From NCBI GenBank assembly GCA_944412445.1, contig CALYBJ010000004.1, forward strand, positions 25,210 to 89,209: a stretch of 64,000 bases of DNA. Direction: 5' to 3'. Position numbers and translations under genes: made by a program. The notes below the pieces were generated by a model. That model saw nothing but the letters and a program-made list of their open reading frames with translations, searched no databases and was not told the DNA's origin. Positions 1 to 8,638 of this stretch are shown here, one piece after another. The DNA comes from an uncultured Clostridia bacterium. GTDB taxonomy: Bacteria; Bacillota; Clostridia; Oscillospirales; Acutalibacteraceae. The first letter of the stretch is position 1, and each line of letters begins with the position of its first letter.

Positions 1-400
1 CTTCCCTGTCATGAATTATTACCGGAATGTCACAGCTTACCGCAATCTGAAGCTGCCGTTCAAATGTTTCAAGCTGCAAATCTCTCGGAACGAAATCGTA
101 GTAATAATCAAGACCTATTTCACCCAATGCCACACATTTTTCATGTTTAAGCAATCCTTCAATTTCTGGAAAATCATCATCTTTTACCCCTTGCGCATCC
201 TCGGGATGAATTCCGCAGGCGGCAAAAACAAAATCATAATTTTCAGCAAGCTTCAAGGACTCCCGAGAAGATAAAACATCCGTGCCGCAGTTTATTATTC
301 CTACAATACCCGCATCCGGAAGAGATGCGAGTATTTCGTTTCTGTCTGTATCAAATTGTTCCGTATTATAATGGGCGTGTGTATCAAAAATATTTTTCAT
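1..400 (-). CDS. tatD: TatD family metal-dependent hydrolase (3' part outside window)
   Basis: The N-terminal 133 residues of a TatD-family metal-dependent nuclease/hydrolase; the gene runs off the left edge of the window. TatD proteins are TIM-barrel hydrolases with reported DNase activity. The start reads MKNIFDTHAHY, and the DTHAHY motif provides the first metal-binding histidines. GEIGLDYYYD lies near residue 92 and VIIHDRE near the window edge; both are family signatures. The ATG at 398-400 overlaps the metG stop codon by one base (TAATG), so translation is probably coupled. A metG-tatD pair is a widespread arrangement in Firmicutes. The family is clear; the exact substrate is not known. 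Confidence 0.88.
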   Translation of the reverse strand, partial: MKNIFDTHAHYNTEQFDTDRNEILASLPDAGIVGIINCGTDVLSSRESLKLAENYDFVFAACGIHPEDAQGVKDDDFPEIEGLLKHEKCVALGEIGLDYYYDFVPRDLQLETFERQLQIAVSCDIPVIIHDRE

Positions 401-2337
401 TATCTGATTTTTGCTCCTGCCGGAAGATCGTCAGCGAATATCACTTTCACTTCATCTTCCGAACAATCTGCCGCAAGTATCATACCGCAGCTTTCAACAC
501 CGCAAAGAATTGCCGGCTTTAAATTTGACACTAAAATAACCTTGCGGCCTATAAGCTCCTCAGGTTTATACCATTTTGCAATGCCGGAAGCAACAGTTCT
601 TGGATTAACCGTTCCGTCGTCAAGGGTCAGCTTTAAAAGCTTCTTTGCCTTTTTAACAGGCTCGCAGGCCTTTATCTCTGCTACTCTTAAATCTACTTTC
701 GCAAAGTCATCTATACCTATCTGAGCAATTCCCTCAATTTCCTTTTCTGCTTTGGCAGCCTTCGCCTTTGCTTCCATTTCCGCTTTTATCTCTTCGGTGA
801 TTTTCTCAACATCTATTCTTGCGAAAAGAGGCGTTGCAACTCCTACCTTTGAGCCGACAGGTATGGCTCCGAAGGTCTTTATGCTGTCATAATCTGAAAT
901 ATCAGTATTGATTTGGGTTAAAATTGCCTTTGATGTTTCAGGCATAAAGGGAGTCAGCTCAACCGCTATTATTCTTATGCTTTCAATAAGGTTATAAAGA
1001 ACCGTTGCAAGCCTGTTTTTCTTGCTTTCGTCCTTTGCAAGCGTCCACGGCGCCGTTTCATCAATATATTTGTTGCTTCTCTTTGCAATATTCAAAACAG
1101 CGTCAACAGCGTCTGAAATTCTGAAATCGTTAAAGGCCTTTTCAATTTTCGGCAATGCTCCTAAAATATCAGACTTAAAGCCTTCGTCCAACTCTTCCGT
1201 CTCAGTATTGCAGATAAGCTCCCCTGCAAAATATTTATTGACCATTGCCACGCTTCTGTTTACAAGATTTCCTATGGTATTGGCAAGGTCGGAATTGTAT
1301 CTCTCAATCATCGTATCATAAGAAATAGAGCCGTCCTGGGCATGGGGCATCTCAGAAAGAAGATAATATCTTACTGCGTCAACTCCGAAGCGCTTAATAA
1401 GCTCATCGGCATATATTACATTGCCCTTTGACTTTGACATTTTATCCTCTCCGAAAAGAAGCCATGGATGACCGTAAACCTGCTTCGGCAGCGGCTCGCC
1501 TAAAGCCATAAGCATAATAGGCCAGTAAATCGTATGGAAGCGTATAATATCCTTGCCTACGATATGTACATCCGCAGGCCAGTATTTTTTATATTTTTCA
1601 TCGCTTCCGTCAGGATCGTAGCCCAGAGCAGTAATATAGTTTGAAAGAGCGTCAATCCAAACATAAATTACATGATTATCATCAAACGGTACGGGTACCC
1701 CCCATTTAAAGGAAGATCTTGAAACACATAAATCCTGAAGTCCGGGCTTTATAAAATTATTTATCATTTCCTTTTTGCGGCTTTCAGGGTAAATAAAATC
1801 AGGGTGCTCCTCAAGGTATTTTTCAAGCTGCTTCTGATACTTTGACAGCCTTAAGAAGTATGCCTCTTCCTTAGCAGGTTTTACTTCTCTGCCGCAGTCC
1901 GGACATTTTCCGTCTACAAGCTGAGATTCAGTCCAGAAAGATTCACAGGGCGTACAGTAAAGACCTTCGTATTCGCTTTTATAAATATCGCCCTGTTCGT
2001 AAAGCTTTTTGAAAATCTTCTGAACGGCTTTTTCATGATAGTCATCTGTGGTTCTTATAAAATGGTTGTAAGTTGTGTTAAGCATATCGCAGATTTCTTT
2101 TATCTCCGATGCAACCTTATCAACATACTCCTTCGGCGTTACACCTGCCGCCTTTGCATAATCCTCAATCTTCTGACCGTGCTCGTCAGTGCCGGTAAGA
2201 AAAAACACATCATATCCCTGCAGTCTTCTGAACCGGGCTATTGCGTCAGTAAGAACAATTTCATAAGAATTTCCTATATGAGGCTTTCTGGAAGTATAGG
2301 CAATGGCTGTTGTTATATAATACTTTTGCTTTTCCAT
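400..2337 (-). CDS. metG: methionine--tRNA ligase
   Basis: Methionyl-tRNA synthetase charges tRNA-Met with methionine in the cytoplasm. It is a 645-residue protein, the usual length for the form with a C-terminal tRNA-binding domain. The class I signature HIGN is at residues 20-23 and KMSKS at about residue 298. Four zinc-type cysteines (C128, C131, C145, C148) sit in the connective insertion. A Lys/Ala/Glu-rich linker near residue 525 leads into an EMAP/Trbp111-type OB fold (DFAKVDLRVAEI) covering roughly residues 540-645. The ATG start has CGGAGG seven to twelve bases upstream and a promoter just before it. It is first in the operon and overlaps tatD by one base. Confidence 0.97.
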   Translation of the reverse strand: MEKQKYYITTAIAYTSRKPHIGNSYEIVLTDAIARFRRLQGYDVFFLTGTDEHGQKIEDYAKAAGVTPKEYVDKVASEIKEICDMLNTTYNHFIRTTDDYHEKAVQKIFKKLYEQGDIYKSEYEGLYCTPCESFWTESQLVDGKCPDCGREVKPAKEEAYFLRLSKYQKQLEKYLEEHPDFIYPESRKKEMINNFIKPGLQDLCVSRSSFKWGVPVPFDDNHVIYVWIDALSNYITALGYDPDGSDEKYKKYWPADVHIVGKDIIRFHTIYWPIMLMALGEPLPKQVYGHPWLLFGEDKMSKSKGNVIYADELIKRFGVDAVRYYLLSEMPHAQDGSISYDTMIERYNSDLANTIGNLVNRSVAMVNKYFAGELICNTETEELDEGFKSDILGALPKIEKAFNDFRISDAVDAVLNIAKRSNKYIDETAPWTLAKDESKKNRLATVLYNLIESIRIIAVELTPFMPETSKAILTQINTDISDYDSIKTFGAIPVGSKVGVATPLFARIDVEKITEEIKAEMEAKAKAAKAEKEIEGIAQIGIDDFAKVDLRVAEIKACEPVKKAKKLLKLTLDDGTVNPRTVASGIAKWYKPEELIGRKVILVSNLKPAILCGVESCGMILAADCSEDEVKVIFADDLPAGAKIR

Positions 2338-2369
2338 TTGATTTATCCTCCGTTAAGTTATACATATTT

Positions 2370-2397
2370 ATTATACCACTTTTTATATATTTTTCAA
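2370..2397 (-). promoter_or_regulatory. promoter of metG
   Basis: On the minus strand TTGAAA (2397-2392), a 16-base spacer and TATAAT (2375-2370) form a sigma-A-type promoter about 30 bases before the metG start codon. The leader is too short for a T-box. Confidence 0.6.
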
Positions 2398-2439
2398 GCA
2401 ATTTATAATATTATTACATTTTATTAAAATTACATATTA

Positions 2440-2478
2440 TAAAACAACCGGCAAACAGCTAAAGAACTGTCTGCCGGA
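2440..2478 (-). terminator. intrinsic terminator after the GPH symporter
   Basis: CCGGCAGACAGTT and AACTGTTTGCCGG-like arms (2448-2477 on the plus strand, 11 of 13 positions paired, 4-base loop) are followed on the minus strand by TTGTTTTAT. It closes the symporter transcript at 2504. Confidence 0.75.
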
Positions 2479-2503
2479 ACTGTATTTTATATCGATTCTT
2501 AAA

Positions 2504-4036
2504 TTATTCCTCAGTAGATGTTTCCACTGATTTGCCCTCTGCAATCTTTCTCTCGGCAATTTCAGCAACCATCTGCTTCTGTTTCTTCTCGGTAATTTTG
2601 TAGAAGAACATAGGAACGCAGGTAAGGAACATACTTACGGCGCCTGTAAGAACAAGCATGTTCCAAAGCAATGTTTTTCCGTCTGCGCTTATATACACGC
2701 CGTCTGCAGCAGTGGGGTTGATATCAGCAACGTAATAAGCAAGAACACCGACAAAAGCGCCTACAGCCATACCTATCTTATTAATAAGAGTCTGCATAGC
2801 AAAACAGATACCCTCGCCTCTCTCTCCTGTTTTCCACTCAAGATAATCAACTGTATCGCCTATCATAGCATAAGTGATAATGTTGTTAACACCCTGAGGC
2901 AAGCCGAGACATACAAGACCGATTGCGCATACAATAAGCTTCCATGTGGCATCATATCCTACAAAGTACATTATAAACATAACAACTGCGCCGAAAAGAT
3001 GGATAACTATATATGCCCATTTTTTCGTGAATTTCTTTGACATCCAGGGAACAAGCACCGAAGCAATCAGTCCGCCGGGAACAACAAGAAGAGTAATAAG
3101 GCTGTAAATGCTTTCCTGATTAAGAACATACTTTGCAAAATACAAACCGCCTGTATATGTGTATACCATTCTTGCTCCGCCCAATATTCCGGAAAGAACA
3201 ATAAGAAGAAGCTGCTTGTTTTTAAAGAGAAGCTTTAAGTTATGACCTAAAGAGGGAGCTTCATCAGTTGAAGTAAAGCGTTCTCTTGTATTTTTGAAGC
3301 CGTAGAAGAAAGTAGGTAATGCAAAAACAACAAGAACAAGAGCGCAAATGAAGTATGTCCACTTTAATGTGTTTGCATTTTCATAAATAAATTCCGGTTT
3401 GACAATTCCCGCCGCGTCCTTATACTTAGCAGTTACAGCAGATGTAATAATAGGAACCAAAACAGTAACAATTCCTGCGCCCAAGGTACATGCAAGTCTT
3501 GCGACGGTAAGGATTTTACCTCTTACTTCAGTGTCGTTAGTAAGACAAGTTGAAAGACCCCAGTAAGGAACATCCGCAACAGTATAAACAACAGACCATA
3601 CAGTGTATACGCAGGCAATACCGATAAAGGAGCCTACAGACTGAGCTTTATAAAGAGGAAGGAAGCAGAGAAGAGTCATTACCGCAATGGGAATTGCCAT
3701 CCATTTAAGATAGGGGCGGCATTTACCCCATTTGGTTCTCGTTTTGTCAACGATTGAACCCATAATGGGATCGTTAAAAGCGTCAAAAATTCTTACGCCA
3801 AGCATAAGAAACGCAACAGCCATTGTGCCTTCAACAGCGCCTATCTTAAAATCCTTTGAACCGAAAAGCAGCGCTTCGGTCAAGAACACTGTCAGATAGG
3901 AACCTATAATAGTACAGATAAAATTCTGTCCGAAGCCGGAAATGCTGTACGCAACGGCTTCCTTCGCCTGAACGCCTTTACCGGGCGTTGTGCCAAACAG
4001 CGTGTTAAGCAGTTTGGAATCGTTAAGTTTACTCAT
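2504..4036 (-). CDS. GPH-family sugar:cation symporter (MelB-like MFS)
   Basis: A 510-residue integral membrane transporter of the glycoside-pentoside-hexuronide:cation symporter family (MFS, MelB-like), importing a sugar or glycoside with Na+ or H+. The family signature is clear near residues 80-115: RIFDAFNDPIMGSIVDKTRT followed by KWGKCRPYLKW. About twelve hydrophobic segments can be counted, and the C-terminal tail is charged (KKQKQMVAEIAERK). The ATG is preceded by AGGTGA. It forms a single-gene unit with its own promoter and terminator. The substrate cannot be read from the sequence. A second family member lies at 49084-50505. Confidence 0.9.
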   Translation of the reverse strand: MSKLNDSKLLNTLFGTTPGKGVQAKEAVAYSISGFGQNFICTIIGSYLTVFLTEALLFGSKDFKIGAVEGTMAVAFLMLGVRIFDAFNDPIMGSIVDKTRTKWGKCRPYLKWMAIPIAVMTLLCFLPLYKAQSVGSFIGIACVYTVWSVVYTVADVPYWGLSTCLTNDTEVRGKILTVARLACTLGAGIVTVLVPIITSAVTAKYKDAAGIVKPEFIYENANTLKWTYFICALVLVVFALPTFFYGFKNTRERFTSTDEAPSLGHNLKLLFKNKQLLLIVLSGILGGARMVYTYTGGLYFAKYVLNQESIYSLITLLVVPGGLIASVLVPWMSKKFTKKWAYIVIHLFGAVVMFIMYFVGYDATWKLIVCAIGLVCLGLPQGVNNIITYAMIGDTVDYLEWKTGERGEGICFAMQTLINKIGMAVGAFVGVLAYYVADINPTAADGVYISADGKTLLWNMLVLTGAVSMFLTCVPMFFYKITEKKQKQMVAEIAERKIAEGKSVETSTEE

Positions 4037-4066
4037 TTAATCACCTTGCTTTTAAATTTCTAAAGT

Positions 4067-4095
4067 ATTGTAACACAATGCTAAAAAAAAAACAA
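4067..4095 (-). promoter_or_regulatory. promoter and small palindrome before the GPH symporter
   Basis: On the minus strand TTGTTT (4095-4090), 17 bases, TACAAT (4072-4067). The -10 lies inside ATTGTGTTACAAT (4079-4067), a perfect 5-bp-arm inverted repeat that could be a repressor site. The operator role is inference. Confidence 0.4.
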
Positions 4096-4213
4096 CAAAA
4101 ATAAAAAAAAATATAAAATTTTTATTTTTTTACAGTTTCTGAGCATCATTTTTGAATATATAAACCGATTAAACACATAATATTAACACACAAACCGAAA
4201 GGAAGATTTTAAA

Positions 4214-4360
4214 ATGGCAAAAAACAAAAATAATGCAAAAGCTAACAATGCCCAGAACAAAAAGAACAATCCGATGAGCACAAACGAACAGAGCAATGAG
4301 CCCGAAAACAAGAAAAACAACAATCCTCAGAATGTAAAAAGAAACAGCGAACAGAACTGA
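4214..4360 (+). CDS. 48-residue Asn/Lys-rich protein (SASP-like composition)
   Basis: A short ORF of 48 codons starting MAKNKNNAKANNAQNKKNN and rich in Asn, Lys and Gln, with almost no hydrophobic residues. A good ribosome binding site (AAAGGAAG, 4198-4205) lies eight bases before the ATG. A perfect 7-bp hairpin (4364-4381) follows the stop codon, although without a strong T-run. Composition and length resemble gamma-type small acid-soluble spore proteins and similar Asn/Gln-rich small proteins of Clostridia. That resemblance is compositional only; I recognise no diagnostic motif. SpoIIR in this window shows the organism sporulates, which makes the idea reasonable. Alternatively it may be an unrelated disordered small protein. 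Confidence 0.6.
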   Translation: MAKNKNNAKANNAQNKKNNPMSTNEQSNEPENKKNNNPQNVKRNSEQN

Positions 4361-4436
4361 AACTGCCTTCTCAGGAAGGCATACATAAAGGGTCAATATC
4401 TTTTCTTTTAAAATTAAGCATAAAAACAAATTTATC

Positions 4437-4465
4437 TTGACAAAGTCATATTCGTATGTTAATAT
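4437..4465 (+). promoter_or_regulatory. promoter of tRNA-Leu(CAG)
   Basis: TTGACA (4437-4442), 17 bases, TAATAT (4460-4465), ending 20 bases before the mature tRNA 5' end. Confidence 0.75.
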
Positions 4466-4485
4466 ATTTAAGCAATTTTAAATAT

Positions 4486-4572
4486 GCGGATATGGCGGAA
4501 TTGGCAGACGCGTTAGATTCAGGTTCTAATAGCTGCAAGGCTGTGCAGGTTCAAGTCCTGTTATCCGCACCA
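4486..4572 (+). tRNA. tRNA-Leu (anticodon CAG)
   Basis: Class II tRNA with acceptor arms GCGGATA (4486-4492) and TATCCGC (4562-4568), discriminator A and an encoded CCA (4570-4572). The anticodon arm is TTAGA-TTCAGGT-TCTAA, giving anticodon CAG. A long variable arm and the T loop TTCAAGT are present. It has its own promoter and terminator. Confidence 0.96.
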
Positions 4573-4601
4573 AAAAGACGGTTTTTACACCGTCTTTTTT
4601 T
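4572..4601 (+). terminator. intrinsic terminator of tRNA-Leu(CAG)
   Basis: GACGGT (4577-4582) pairs with ACCGTC (4589-4594), extended by A/T pairs, and is followed by seven T residues. Confidence 0.88.
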
Positions 4602-4603
4602 GC

Positions 4604-4650
4604 AATAAAAACCGGCATGATTTATACTATATGTATAAATACAAACCGGT
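4604..4650 (-). terminator. probable terminator after murC
   Basis: On the minus strand ACCGG (4650-4646) pairs with CCGGT (4615-4611). An inner 8-bp stem, ATTTATAC/GTATAAAT (4640-4620), and a following TTTTATT complete it. It lies directly after the murC stop codon and converges on the tRNA-Leu terminator. Confidence 0.6.
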
Positions 4651-4656
4651 TATTTT

Positions 4657-6042
4657 TTATTTAATTTCCGTTCCGTTTTTATCTTTCAATATCATCTGAG
4701 CTATTTTATATACATCGCCGCATCCGAGAGTTATAACAAGATCTCCTGCTTCCGCGTTTTCTTCTACCCAGTCCGCAACCTCTCTGAATGTATTAAACCA
4801 AACACTTCCGGGAATCTTTTCAGCCAAATCCTTTGTATAGATATTGTATGTGTTGACTTCTCGCGAACCCATTATCTCTGTCATTACTACTTTATCGGCA
4901 ATGGGCAGCACCTCGGCGAACTCATCCAAGTGCATATAAGTTCTGGAATAAGTAAATGGCTGAAAAACTGCTATGACTCTCTTAAAATCCATTTTTTTTG
5001 CAGCTTCAAGGGTAACTTTAAGCTCCGCCGGGTGATGAGCGTAATCATCGGCAACAGTCACACCGTCATATTTTCCCAGAAAATCAAATCTTCTTGCCGC
5101 ACCTCTGAAATCATGAAGCAATTCTATTGCGTCCTCTGCCTTTACTCCCGCATAAACGCATACGGCAACAGCGGCAAGAGCGTTATATATATTGTGTTTT
5201 CCCGGAACCGATAAAACAGCCCTCCCCTTTAAATCGCCTTTATAATATACATCAAATTCAGGATAAGCTCCGTTGTCATAAGAAATATTATCCGGATACC
5301 AATCGTTTGTTTTTTCTAATCCAAAGGTGACAAAATCTTTATTTTTTAGTCCTTTTACAACCGTTAACGTATTTTCATCATCACCGTTATAAATTACCGT
5401 TTTTGCCATATCCGCAAACTCGGTAAATGATTTTTCAAGGTTTTCCATTGTCTTGAAAAATTCAAGATGATCTGCGTCAACATTAAGAATTACACTGCAC
5501 GAGGGCGACAGTTCAAGAAAAGTATTTGAAAATTCACAGGCTTCACAAACAAAAACATCCGATTTTCCCGTTATTCCGTTTGTACCTGTCATCGGAAGCT
5601 TTCCTCCGATTACCGCCGAAGGATCAATTCCGGCGTTTATCATTACCTGAACCGCCATTGATGTGGTGGTTGTTTTTCCGTGAGTTCCGCTTATTCCTAT
5701 ACAGTTGCCGAATTTCCTTGAAACAGCTCCCAGAAGCTTAGATCTTTCAAATGTTGGGATTCCGCTGTTTTTTGCAGCTACCAGTTCGGGATTATCGGGA
5801 AGTATCGCAGCCGTATAAATTATCATTTCAGCGCCGTTTATATTTTCGGCTTTCTGCCCCATGGTTACAGGAATACCGAGATTCCTTATTCTTTTAAGGG
5901 TATCCGTTTCATTGTTGTCAGAACCGGTAAGCTCATATCCCTTTGAATGAAGTATCTCCGCAAGAGGACACATTCCCGAGCCGCCGATTCCTATAAAATG
6001 TATTTTCTTTACCTTGTCAAGGTATTTATCAGCTTCAAACAC
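4657..6042 (-). CDS. murC: UDP-N-acetylmuramate--L-alanine ligase
   Basis: MurC adds L-alanine to UDP-N-acetylmuramate, the first peptide-stem step of peptidoglycan synthesis, in the cytoplasm. The 461-residue length is normal. The N-terminal Rossmann motif HFIGIGGSGMCPLAEIL spans about residues 15-31, the ATP loop GISGTHGKTTT about 116-126, and the Mur-ligase centre NVDADHLEFF and the DDYAHHP motif follow. The start is GTG (6040-6042) with GGAGATGA upstream. It is 17 bases downstream of the PHP phosphatase gene, so the two are probably cotranscribed. It lies away from any other mur/dcw gene in this window. Confidence 0.97.
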   Translation of the reverse strand: MFEADKYLDKVKKIHFIGIGGSGMCPLAEILHSKGYELTGSDNNETDTLKRIRNLGIPVTMGQKAENINGAEMIIYTAAILPDNPELVAAKNSGIPTFERSKLLGAVSRKFGNCIGISGTHGKTTTTSMAVQVMINAGIDPSAVIGGKLPMTGTNGITGKSDVFVCEACEFSNTFLELSPSCSVILNVDADHLEFFKTMENLEKSFTEFADMAKTVIYNGDDENTLTVVKGLKNKDFVTFGLEKTNDWYPDNISYDNGAYPEFDVYYKGDLKGRAVLSVPGKHNIYNALAAVAVCVYAGVKAEDAIELLHDFRGAARRFDFLGKYDGVTVADDYAHHPAELKVTLEAAKKMDFKRVIAVFQPFTYSRTYMHLDEFAEVLPIADKVVMTEIMGSREVNTYNIYTKDLAEKIPGSVWFNTFREVADWVEENAEAGDLVITLGCGDVYKIAQMILKDKNGTEIK

Positions 6043-6059
6043 CGTAAGTCATCTCCGTT

Positions 6060-6878
6060 TTATTCAATAGGCACTTCAATAAGCTGTCTTCTCTGAAAAA
6101 GCGCCACACAATTAAATCCGGCTCTTTTTGCCGCATCCATGGCATTTCTTATTCCTACTCCTAAATGCTGGGCATAATGAGCGTCGGAACCTATCGTTAT
6201 ATATTTGCCGCCTAACTCCTTAAATCTTTTTACCGTGCTTTCCTCCGGCGACATTCTGTTTATTGGCTGTCTCAAGCCGGCAGTATTGATTTCAAGGGCT
6301 ATATCCTTTTCAGCCGCAAGCTTTAAGATTTCATCAACCTGATCCTTGTATTTATCTATATCTTCTATAATATTGTTTTTGGAATACAAATATCTGAAGG
6401 GGTATGTAAGATGTGCCAGTATATCTATATTTCCCCATTGAAGCATAGTCAGAATCTCATTAAAATATTCACGCATCAGGCCTTCAATATCTGTTTTTGA
6501 GAAATCTTCGGTAAAATAAAAATCTTCCTGCCCTCTTAAGTTGTGTACGGAGCCGATTACAACATCAAATTTCTGGGATATTAAAATTGCTTCCGCAGTT
6601 TCCGTGTCATACGCCGGCTGTCCAAGCTCTATTCCGTTAAGAACAAGAAGCTTTCCCGTGAATGCGCTTTTAGCCTTGGCTATTTCAAAAAAAGCCTGTC
6701 TTACATTCCTTTCCCAGCTCCCGTTTCTGCTTGCGTCTACCTCGCAGTGATCCGTAAACGCCACAACTTTAAGTCCTTTATTACAGGCGGCTTCACACAT
6801 ATATACCGGCGAATGCTCACCGTCGAATGAATTATCGGTATGAGTATGCATATCAATTAAGTTTCTATATTCAGTCAT
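6060..6878 (-). CDS. hisJ: PHP-domain phosphatase, histidinol-phosphatase (HisK/HisJ) type
   Basis: A 272-residue PHP-superfamily phosphoesterase of the HisK/HisJ type, which in Firmicutes dephosphorylates histidinol phosphate in histidine synthesis. Metal-binding motifs are visible: DMHTHTDNSFDG (residues 9-20), FTDHCE (about 41-46), a Glu in GIELGQP, GSVH (about 115), HLTYPFRY and GSDAHY near residue 230. Length and motif order fit the family. No other his gene is nearby, so the substrate assignment is less certain than the fold. The ATG has GGAGAAG upstream. It probably heads a two-gene operon with murC. Confidence 0.8.
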   Translation of the reverse strand: MTEYRNLIDMHTHTDNSFDGEHSPVYMCEAACNKGLKVVAFTDHCEVDASRNGSWERNVRQAFFEIAKAKSAFTGKLLVLNGIELGQPAYDTETAEAILISQKFDVVIGSVHNLRGQEDFYFTEDFSKTDIEGLMREYFNEILTMLQWGNIDILAHLTYPFRYLYSKNNIIEDIDKYKDQVDEILKLAAEKDIALEINTAGLRQPINRMSPEESTVKRFKELGGKYITIGSDAHYAQHLGVGIRNAMDAAKRAGFNCVALFQRRQLIEVPIE

Positions 6879-6954
6879 ACGCTTCTCCGTAATAATTTAT
6901 TTATATTATGTTAGCACAAAGACATACCGTTTACAAGTTTTTATAAAAAAAATA

Positions 6955-6983
6955 TTGAAAATTTTACTTCATGCGGTTATGAT
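6955..6983 (+). promoter_or_regulatory. promoter of ispE
   Basis: TTGAAA (6955-6960), 17 bases, TATGAT (6978-6983), about 20 bases before the ispE start codon. Confidence 0.5.
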
Positions 6984-7004
6984 TATATAAAAGGATGATG
7001 ATAT

Positions 7005-7874
7005 ATGGAAATTACGGTTAAAGCAGCCGCAAAACTAAATCTACTGCTGGATCTTACATCTATCCTCGCTAACGGATACCACAGTATTTACACCGTCATG
7101 CAGTCAATTGATATTTTTGATACAATAACGGTTTCAGATACAAATTCAAACGAAATACAAATTACCTGCTCGGACAAATCAATACCAACTGACAGCAGAA
7201 ACACCGTATATAAAGCCGCGGCGCTTTTTTTTGACCGCATTAATAAACCATGTCCGGGAATTAAAATTCATATTGACAAAGTTATACCTTCTCAGGCAGG
7301 TATGGCCGGCGGCAGCTCCGACGCCGCCGCTGTATTGAAAGCATTGAATCTACTGTATGAGGCAGGACTGTCTGATGCTGAGCTGTGCAGCCTCGGAGAA
7401 AAAATAGGCGCCGATATTCCGTTCTGCTTGATGGGAGGAACACGCCTCTGCCTTAATAAAGGTGAAATAATGGCTGAGCTTCCGCCGCTTCCCGAATGTT
7501 ATTTTGTCGTTGTCAAACCGAAGCAAGGCGTTTCGACTAAGTTTGCTTATGAAAGCTTTGACAGTGCCGAATGGATAAGACATCCTGACAACGACGGCTT
7601 TCTTTTTGCGGCAACCCAAAGGGATTTAAAAACAATGTGCGAAAAAGCAGCAAATGTTTTTGAACAGGTTATTGAAATAAAAGAAAGAGTAATAATAAAA
7701 CATATAATGAGAAAGTACAATGTTTCCCTTGCGATGATGACCGGTAGCGGCGCAGCAGTTTTCGGGATATATGAAAAAAAGGAAGACGCGGATAAATGTA
7801 TAATTGAGATGAAAAAAGCTTTTGACAAGGTTTATATGGCAAAACCGACCGAAAAGGGAATCTTCGTTGTTTAA
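7005..7874 (+). CDS. ispE: 4-(cytidine 5'-diphospho)-2-C-methyl-D-erythritol kinase
   Basis: IspE phosphorylates CDP-methylerythritol in the non-mevalonate (MEP) route to isoprenoids. At 289 residues it has the normal length. It opens with AAAKLNLLLDL, where GHMP kinases such as IspE place a substrate-contacting Lys. The ATP loop is PSQAGMAGGSSDAAA at about residues 94-108, and the C-terminal GHMP motif is MMTGSGAAVFGIY near residue 246. AAGGATGATG precedes the ATG. It is followed by a terminator and then spoIIR, an order also seen in other Clostridia. Confidence 0.96.
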   Translation: MEITVKAAAKLNLLLDLTSILANGYHSIYTVMQSIDIFDTITVSDTNSNEIQITCSDKSIPTDSRNTVYKAAALFFDRINKPCPGIKIHIDKVIPSQAGMAGGSSDAAAVLKALNLLYEAGLSDAELCSLGEKIGADIPFCLMGGTRLCLNKGEIMAELPPLPECYFVVVKPKQGVSTKFAYESFDSAEWIRHPDNDGFLFAATQRDLKTMCEKAANVFEQVIEIKERVIIKHIMRKYNVSLAMMTGSGAAVFGIYEKKEDADKCIIEMKKAFDKVYMAKPTEKGIFVV

Positions 7875-7909
7875 ATGCGACCTAAATAAAACTGAATAAA
7901 AAAATTTTT

Positions 7910-7948
7910 ACCGTCTATCATTAATTTGACAGACGGTTATTTTTTTTG
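7910..7948 (+). terminator. intrinsic terminator after ispE
   Basis: ACCGTCT (7910-7916) pairs with AGACGGT (7931-7937), followed by TATTTTTTTT. It lies 35 bases after the ispE stop and 16 bases before the spoIIR start. Confidence 0.8.
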
Positions 7949-7963
7949 AAAGGAAGTCTTTAA

Positions 7964-8593
7964 ATGAAAATTTCACGCAATTTTACAGCAGCAATAATAA
8001 TCAGTATTATTTTTCTTCTTTTATGGAATATATCCGTTTTTGCGTATCAGTGCGGCGAAATAAGAAGCGATGTATTAAGACTTCATATTCTCGCTAATTC
8101 GGATTCAGAAGAGGATCAGCAGTTAAAGCTAAAAGTCAGGGACGCAATATTGGAAGAAGGCTTTGAAATTTTTGACGGATCGGTAACTATTGAAAATGCG
8201 GTTAATAAAATTTCGCCTCAAATGAACAGAATAAAGGAAACAGCCGAAAAAATAATAAAAGAAAACGGCTTCAATTACGATGTAACCGTAACACTGGACG
8301 AGGAATTTTTTTCAACAAGAATTTATAATGACAGCGTAACGCTTCCTGCCGGAAAATATCTTGCTTTAAAAGTGGTTATCGGAAGCGGAGAAGGAAAAAA
8401 CTGGTGGTGCGTAATGTTTCCGGCATTATGCTTGCCGGCGGCAGAGACAAATCAGCGTGAAGAAATAGACAAGGTTTTAAACAGCGATGAGGAAGAAATT
8501 ATACTTGAATCTTCAAAATACGCCGTGAAATTCAAAATTGTTGAAATAATTGAATCTCTCAAAGAAAAGGTTGACAACCATATCAACAAGTGA
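7964..8593 (+). CDS. spoIIR: stage II sporulation protein R
   Basis: SpoIIR is made in the forespore, exported, and triggers SpoIIGA to process pro-sigma-E in the mother cell. The 209-residue protein starts with a hydrophobic export segment (about residues 8-27). The family signature LRLHILANSDSEEDQQLKLKV begins about residue 43, and the conserved NWWCVMFPALCLP block is near residue 146. GAAAGGAAG precedes the ATG by eight bases. In Bacillus the gene is sigma-F controlled; I could not identify a convincing sigma-F promoter here. Its presence is the best evidence in this window that the organism forms spores. Confidence 0.95.
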   Translation: MKISRNFTAAIIISIIFLLLWNISVFAYQCGEIRSDVLRLHILANSDSEEDQQLKLKVRDAILEEGFEIFDGSVTIENAVNKISPQMNRIKETAEKIIKENGFNYDVTVTLDEEFFSTRIYNDSVTLPAGKYLALKVVIGSGEGKNWWCVMFPALCLPAAETNQREEIDKVLNSDEEEIILESSKYAVKFKIVEIIESLKEKVDNHINK

Positions 8594-8638
8594 CAATGAA
8601 TATTAATTATGAATATTTTTAATTAAGAATTATCAAAG

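Noticed and set aside
4169..4429. 86-residue minus-strand hydrophobic ORF
   Set aside because: It is the complement of the Asn/Lys-rich gene, which has the translation signals; poly-A/AAC codons read as Phe/Val/Leu on the other strand.
4486..4572. tRNA genes as integration sites for mobile elements
   Set aside because: Flanks of all five tRNA genes show ordinary promoters, terminators and housekeeping genes; no integrase or repeated tRNA 3' end was seen.
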